27,265 bases of DNA, taken from assembly GCA_023456105.1 (NCBI GenBank), contig JAEYAO010000070.1, forward strand, positions 1-27,265, given 5' to 3'. Position 1 is the first letter of the stretch, and each line of letters begins with the position of its first letter. This stretch comes from Pseudomonadota bacterium (lineage in GTDB: Bacteria > Pseudomonadota > Alphaproteobacteria > Caulobacterales > Caulobacteraceae). This document shows positions 23,359-27,265 of this stretch, in pieces. Under the pieces are notes generated by a model. That model saw nothing but the letters and a program-made list of their open reading frames with translations. It was not told the DNA's origin and made no database searches. The translations under genes and the position numbers were made by a program.

Positions 23359-24837
23359 TCAGCCGGGCTCCCGCCCGCCCTCGGACGCCGGGCGAGTGCG
23401 CCGCGAGCGCTCCAGCCGCTTCCACGGCCTCCAGGCGTCCGACGACGATCCCGGATCGCCAAGCTGCCACTCGGCGATCATCCGCTCGATCCGCTTCGGC
23501 GGGTCCGAGCCGAGCGGATCGAGCCTGCGCTCTCCAAAGCTGCAGATCGCCTTTCCGGTGGAGCCGAGAACCGCCTCCATCGCTCCAAACGTCTCACCGG
23601 ACACGCCGACGAAATGCCCGATCGTGCGGTGTCGATGCGCGGCGATGGCCGCGCGCCCTTCGCTCGTCGTGGGCTCGACCGACACGTCGCACTCGGTGTC
23701 CAGCCCCATGGACCGGTTGTTGAGATTGGTCGAGCCGATCCGCAGCAGCTTGTCGTCGATGACAGTCACCTTGGCGTGGACGATGATCCGCTCGCCGCCC
23801 TCCGTGCGCGGGCTGAAGGCGAAGAAGCGGTTGTTCCGGTCCGCCGCCTCGAGCCGGTACAGAACCTCGGCGCGAGCCGTGTCCATGGTCATGCTGTCGA
23901 ACCAGCTTGGGCTCTTGCCGGTGGAGATCAGCACCACCTCAGGCCCGTCCGGCTCCGCCAGCCGCTCGGCCAGGGCCGCCGCGATGATCGGCGAGGTGAA
24001 ATACTGGTTCTCGAAGTAGATCAGCCGCCTTGCGCGCCGAATCGCCTCCAGGTGAAGTGCCTCGTTCTCGCGCACCTCGACCCGTCCGGCCCACTTCGGC
24101 TCGGTGCGTGAGATGCCCAGCGGGGCGTCACGGATGGCGACCGGCACGTTGTCCGGCCAAGGGTCGCCGTCCACCTCGTCCGGCAGGGTCCGCTCCCATG
24201 TGGCCTTGAACCAGCGCTCCCGCGCGAGGTCCCCCAGCACCCGCGCCGCCGGCCCGCTGACCACCGCCATGGTCTCGTGCCGCGGCTTGCAGATCACGCC
24301 GGACGGCAGGCAGCGCCGCGGATCGTGATCAAGATGTTCGGCCGTATCCCAGCGGTCGGTGGACACGTCGCCGCCGCCGCAGAAGGCCACCTTGTCGTCG
24401 ATGATCACCACCTTCTGGTGATGGCAGGCGCCGATCGGCCCCGGCGAATCCAGCCGGAACTCCACCATCCGCTTTCGGAACCAGCGCTGGGCCTTGTGCG
24501 GATAGAAGCCCTGCGAGGCCGCGATCAGCAGCGGCGACTTCCAGATCAGCAGCCGAACATCCAGGTCCGGCCTGCGCCGCACCAGCATCCGCAACTGGTG
24601 GCCGATTTCCGCCTGCTTGTCCCCCGGTCGGGTGTTCGCATCCAGATGGGTGCGCGGGTCGAACTGCCATCCCAGAATCACCACCGACCGCTGCGCCTTG
24701 GACAAGGAGGACGCCAGGGCCGTGAAATAGGCGTCGTTCTCCATCAGCACGGCGAAGCGGTCCGCCTGAGCGGTGCGCCACAGGCCCGGCCCCGGTTCGA
24801 GCAGACTGCCTTTGTAGCCTTCGTCTGTAGCCGTCAT
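23359..24837 (-). CDS. Phospholipase D / cardiolipin synthase-like protein
   Basis: The 492-residue product has two HKD active sites: HQKVVIIDDKVAFCGGGD (H140, K142, D147) and HAKVTVIDDKLLRIGSTN (H354, K356, D361). It therefore belongs to the phospholipase D superfamily, which includes bacterial cardiolipin synthases and plant-type PLDs. No N-terminal transmembrane helices are present, unlike ClsA. The spacing and the WQFDPRTHL segment suit a ClsB/PLD-type phosphatidyltransferase or lipase acting at the inner membrane. The last 40 residues are Arg-rich. Its neighbour is an EEP phosphatase. Substrate is not assignable. Confidence 0.88.
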   Translation of the reverse strand: MTATDEGYKGSLLEPGPGLWRTAQADRFAVLMENDAYFTALASSLSKAQRSVVILGWQFDPRTHLDANTRPGDKQAEIGHQLRMLVRRRPDLDVRLLIWKSPLLIAASQGFYPHKAQRWFRKRMVEFRLDSPGPIGACHHQKVVIIDDKVAFCGGGDVSTDRWDTAEHLDHDPRRCLPSGVICKPRHETMAVVSGPAARVLGDLARERWFKATWERTLPDEVDGDPWPDNVPVAIRDAPLGISRTEPKWAGRVEVRENEALHLEAIRRARRLIYFENQYFTSPIIAAALAERLAEPDGPEVVLISTGKSPSWFDSMTMDTARAEVLYRLEAADRNNRFFAFSPRTEGGERIIVHAKVTVIDDKLLRIGSTNLNNRSMGLDTECDVSVEPTTSEGRAAIAAHRHRTIGHFVGVSGETFGAMEAVLGSTGKAICSFGERRLDPLGSDPPKRIERMIAEWQLGDPGSSSDAWRPWKRLERSRRTRPASEGGREPG

Positions 24838-25010
24838 CCGATCAGCCTGCCTGACTCGCCCGACAACGGTATCGAGGTCTCATGACGCTTCAGCTTGCTC
24901 TCCGTTCCACGGTTGCGGTTCGCGGGTCAACGGCCACGCTCCCAGATCATTGTTGTTTTCGCCGCATGGGCGTAGAAGGGACGGAACTGGATGCTTTGGG
25001 AGGGGCGGCC

Positions 25011-25196
25011 GTGCAGACGTTGATCGAGCTGATCGCCGGCTTCATTGTCTTCCTGGCTGCGGCCGCCCTGTCTCAGTTCGGCGTCGATATCCACGCCCCT
25101 CGTCCGGCCGAACGCGAAGTGCACCGGGTCGGCGACTGTCGGTCAAGCGCCGCCGCGCCCTTGTTGACCGCCCCTTCGACAAAGCCCCGCTGCTGA
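25011..25196 (+). CDS. Small single-helix membrane protein, 61 aa
   Basis: GTG 25011 is preceded by a strong GGGAGG Shine-Dalgarno at a good distance. The product has one transmembrane helix (LIELIAGFIVFLAAAALSQF, residues 4-23) and a short polar tail containing VDIHAPRPAEREVHRVGDC. An ATG at 24966 in the same frame is possible but adds only a poorly structured extension. The 170 bases between it and the divergent phospholipase-D gene hold no other gene. I do not recognise a family with certainty. It lies 104 bases before the tipN-like gene, which has its own promoter. Confidence 0.6.
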   Translation: MQTLIELIAGFIVFLAAAALSQFGVDIHAPRPAEREVHRVGDCRSSAAAPLLTAPSTKPRC

Positions 25197-25218
25197 CGGG
25201 ATCGGGCGGCATCCGCCT

Positions 25219-25246
25219 TTGACCTCGCCGCGCGAGCCGCTAGGGT
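25219..25246 (+). promoter_or_regulatory. Promoter for the tipN-like gene
   Basis: TTGACC (25219-25224), 16 bases, TAGGGT (25241-25246). Read in Caulobacter terms it is TTGACC followed by GCTA at the proper distance. The message would start near 25253, about 48 bases before the ATG. Confidence 0.5.
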
Positions 25247-25300
25247 CTCCTGCGCCCGCTGGCGTCCTGTCAGTCCTTCCGTGATCGAGATCGACATCTG

Positions 25301-27265
25301 ATGAAGTCCCGCATGCGGCCGCCGCTGAAGCTGACCGAAGACGAACCGCCGGCGTCCGCAGAGCTGTCGCCGCCGATCTTCGACAGGGATGATCAGGATG
25401 GGCCCGTGCAGCCCGCGAGTCGGGCGCCCGCCGACCCCGGCGCTCGAGCCGCGCCCATGTCGGAGCGTCAACGCCGACGCCTGATGGAGCAGCAGGCCGC
25501 GCCGCCGCCGGCCGCGCAGCCGCTGGCGACCGCGGACATCGCCCTGCCCCCGGACACCGCGCCCGCCCCGTATCAGCCGCCCGTCACCGCGCGCGCGTCG
25601 CGCAGACGCCAGGACGCTACGGTGCGCCAAGCCTATATCATCGCAGGCGTGGCCTCGGCCCTGTGGATCGGCGGGATCGCGTCCCTCGCGGCCTATGAGT
25701 TCGGTTCGAACGGGCAGCCTCTCGATCCGCTGCGCATCGCTGTTTATCTGCTGATCGCCTTGGCGCCCGTCGGGCTGGCGCTGATGCTGGCCCACATCGT
25801 GCGGCAGGGAGCCGGCCTTGCGGCGGAAAGCCGTCGGGCTCGCGAGCTGTCCGACGCCCTGGTGGCTCCGACAGCCCTGGCCGCGCAGCAGACCGGCCAG
25901 GTGCTGCAGACCCTGCGCGCCGACATCGACAACGCCGCCCTGACCACCGAGCGCGCCCGCGCCGACATGGCCCTGCTGCGCGAGGCGCTGGCCGAGGAGA
26001 CCCTGCGCCTGAACGAGGCGGCCGAGACCGCCGGCCGCACCGCCCGCCGCCTGGGCGAGACCCTGGGTCGAGAACGCGACCAGATGCAGACGTTGTCCGT
26101 TCAGCTCGATTCGCAGTCCGCCGGCGTGCTGGACGCCGTCGAGCGCCAGTCGCGCATGGTGGTGGACGCGTCGGACCTCGCCCAGACCCAGTTGCGCGAG
26201 GCCGAAGCGCTTCTGGCCGCCCGCGCCGCCGACCTCGCCGCCGCGGCGGGAGAGGCCCAGGACGCCGCTCGCTTGGCCGCCGACGATCTGGCGCGCCAGA
26301 CGCTGCGGCTCGAAAACGCCGGCTCCGGCGTCGCCGAACAGATCCAGCTGGTCGAGGAAGGTTTGGGCCAGCAGCGCGCGGCGCTGGTGACCACGGCCTA
26401 CGCGCTTCGCACCGACCAGGAGGACTTCTCGGCCCAGGTCGAAAGCCAGCGCGCCCAGCTGGTGGAGCAGCTGTCGGCCTCGCGCGCCGCGGCCGGCGAG
26501 CTCGGCGGCGCCGCCCGGGCCTCGGCCGAATCGATGCGCGAGTTGATCGAGGCCGCGTCCGACCAGCTTCGGGCCTTGGTGGAGATGTCGCAACGCGAGG
26601 CCGATGGGTTCGACAGCGCGACCAAGCTGGCGCTGGACCGGTTCGAATCGCTCGCCGCCGAAGCCCGCGACTCGCTGGTGGAGGAGACCCGTCGATCTTT
26701 GGAGGCGCTTCAGGCCACGGCCGAGGAGTCCAGAACCGCCGCCGCCGAGGCCGCCGAGCAGGCCCGCCACCGTGTCGATAGACTGGGCGAATCGCTGTTC
26801 GAAGCCGCCCAGCGCGCCGATCAGGCGGCTGACGCCCGCATCGAGGAAGCCCGCCGGGTCGTCGGCGAAACGGCCGGCCTGGTGGATCAGGCCGGCGAAC
26901 AGGCGGTGGAGCGTCTGGAGGTCCTGCTTGAGCGCATGAACGCGACACTGGAGCAGGTCGACGCCGCCTTCGCCGAAATCGACCAGCGCGCCGCCCGCCT
27001 GCCGGAAGATGCGCGCGCCCACGTCAAGGCCGTGCGCGCCTCGGTTGAAGAAGGTCTCGCCTCCCTGACCGCCGCCTCGCGCAAGGCGGCCGAGGACAAC
27101 GAGGCGCTGGAAGCCGGCTTCCAGGAGCGGGTCCGGCGCAACTACGACATGCTGAACGAGGCGGTGCGCCTGATGAGCGTCGTCTCGGGCGACGGGGCGG
27201 CCCGGCGGCGCGACCCGGCCGCCGCCGAGCCCGAGCGCACGCCGCCGCGTCCGCCTGCACCAGAC
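25301..27265 (+). CDS. tipN: TipN-like polarity protein, N-terminal 655 residues (partial)
   Basis: The frame is open from ATG 25301 to the window end without a stop. A Pro-rich cytosolic N-terminus (1-100) with basic RRRQ is followed by two transmembrane helices, about 110-132 and 143-167. A very long Ala/Glu/Arg/Gln coiled coil then runs from about 170 to 630, where a Pro-rich linker starts. This layout matches Caulobacter TipN, a new-pole marker of 888 residues that anchors at the membrane, positions flagellar factors and interacts with ParA during chromosome segregation. Length and order agree; identity is from architecture and remembered similarity, so other membrane coiled-coil proteins remain possible. 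An ATG at 25313 is an alternative start. Confidence 0.78.
   Translation, partial: MKSRMRPPLKLTEDEPPASAELSPPIFDRDDQDGPVQPASRAPADPGARAAPMSERQRRRLMEQQAAPPPAAQPLATADIALPPDTAPAPYQPPVTARASRRRQDATVRQAYIIAGVASALWIGGIASLAAYEFGSNGQPLDPLRIAVYLLIALAPVGLALMLAHIVRQGAGLAAESRRARELSDALVAPTALAAQQTGQVLQTLRADIDNAALTTERARADMALLREALAEETLRLNEAAETAGRTARRLGETLGRERDQMQTLSVQLDSQSAGVLDAVERQSRMVVDASDLAQTQLREAEALLAARAADLAAAAGEAQDAARLAADDLARQTLRLENAGSGVAEQIQLVEEGLGQQRAALVTTAYALRTDQEDFSAQVESQRAQLVEQLSASRAAAGELGGAARASAESMRELIEAASDQLRALVEMSQREADGFDSATKLALDRFESLAAEARDSLVEETRRSLEALQATAEESRTAAAEAAEQARHRVDRLGESLFEAAQRADQAADARIEEARRVVGETAGLVDQAGEQAVERLEVLLERMNATLEQVDAAFAEIDQRAARLPEDARAHVKAVRASVEEGLASLTAASRKAAEDNEALEAGFQERVRRNYDMLNEAVRLMSVVSGDGAARRRDPAAAEPERTPPRPPAPD

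Noticed and set aside
25136..25172. CGGTCAA/TTGACCG inverted repeat as a terminator or operator
   Set aside because: It lies inside the 61-aa coding region with a GC-rich spacer and no T-tract.
25073..27022. 649-codon open frame on the minus strand
   Set aside because: It is antisense to the TipN-like coiled coil. Its Gly/Leu/Arg/His composition is that of a GC-rich shadow frame, while the plus strand gives two clean membrane helices and heptads.

Overview
The window is high-GC chromosomal DNA of an alphaproteobacterium, most likely a Caulobacteraceae member of the Brevundimonas type. That placement is inference. It rests on a TipN-like polarity protein (a Caulobacterales hallmark) running off the right end, an HWE-family histidine kinase, dense coding with ATGA/TGATG overlaps, and several -10 boxes lying 6-7 bases before start codons (leaderless-type promoters). 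I see no insertion sequence, integrase, phage gene, CRISPR array or rRNA. This is core chromosome.

Left part (1-3.4 kb): the first codons of a secreted protein on the minus strand; ferredoxin-NADP reductase and a small AroQ-type chorismate mutase on the plus strand; then a minus-strand amino-acid permease coupled to a stand-alone Hpt protein, and a tRNA-Lys(CUU) gene with a clear promoter.

Aromatic amino-acid region (3.4-6.7 kb, minus strand): a 52-residue basic protein, class II DAHP synthase, a prephenate dehydratase that stops right after its catalytic domain (no ACT domain), then a 28-codon ORF whose end reads YYFGFRY, then a monofunctional chorismate mutase with an extra C-terminal domain. 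Mutually exclusive hairpins overlap the short ORF. This looks like a Phe/Tyr transcription attenuator in front of the chorismate mutase gene and is the most interesting signal in the window. DAHP synthase, chorismate mutase and prephenate dehydratase catalyse entry into the shikimate pathway and its Phe/Tyr branch.

Middle (6.7-16.7 kb): a glutamate/dicarboxylate-type symporter with altered sodium-site residues, phosphoglycolate phosphatase, glmU-rpiA, a 67-residue unknown, a cold-shock protein with a strong terminator, glutathione reductase, a secreted type-B carboxylesterase, and an HWE kinase plus single-domain response regulator behind an EcfG-like (general stress) promoter.

Right part (16.7-27.3 kb): type 2 isopentenyl-diphosphate isomerase, a secreted protein made of four tandem PPC-like repeats, folD, a LemA-TPM-TPM operon, a convergent YbhP-like/phospholipase-D pair, a small one-helix membrane protein, and the N-terminal 655 residues of a TipN-like membrane-anchored coiled-coil protein.
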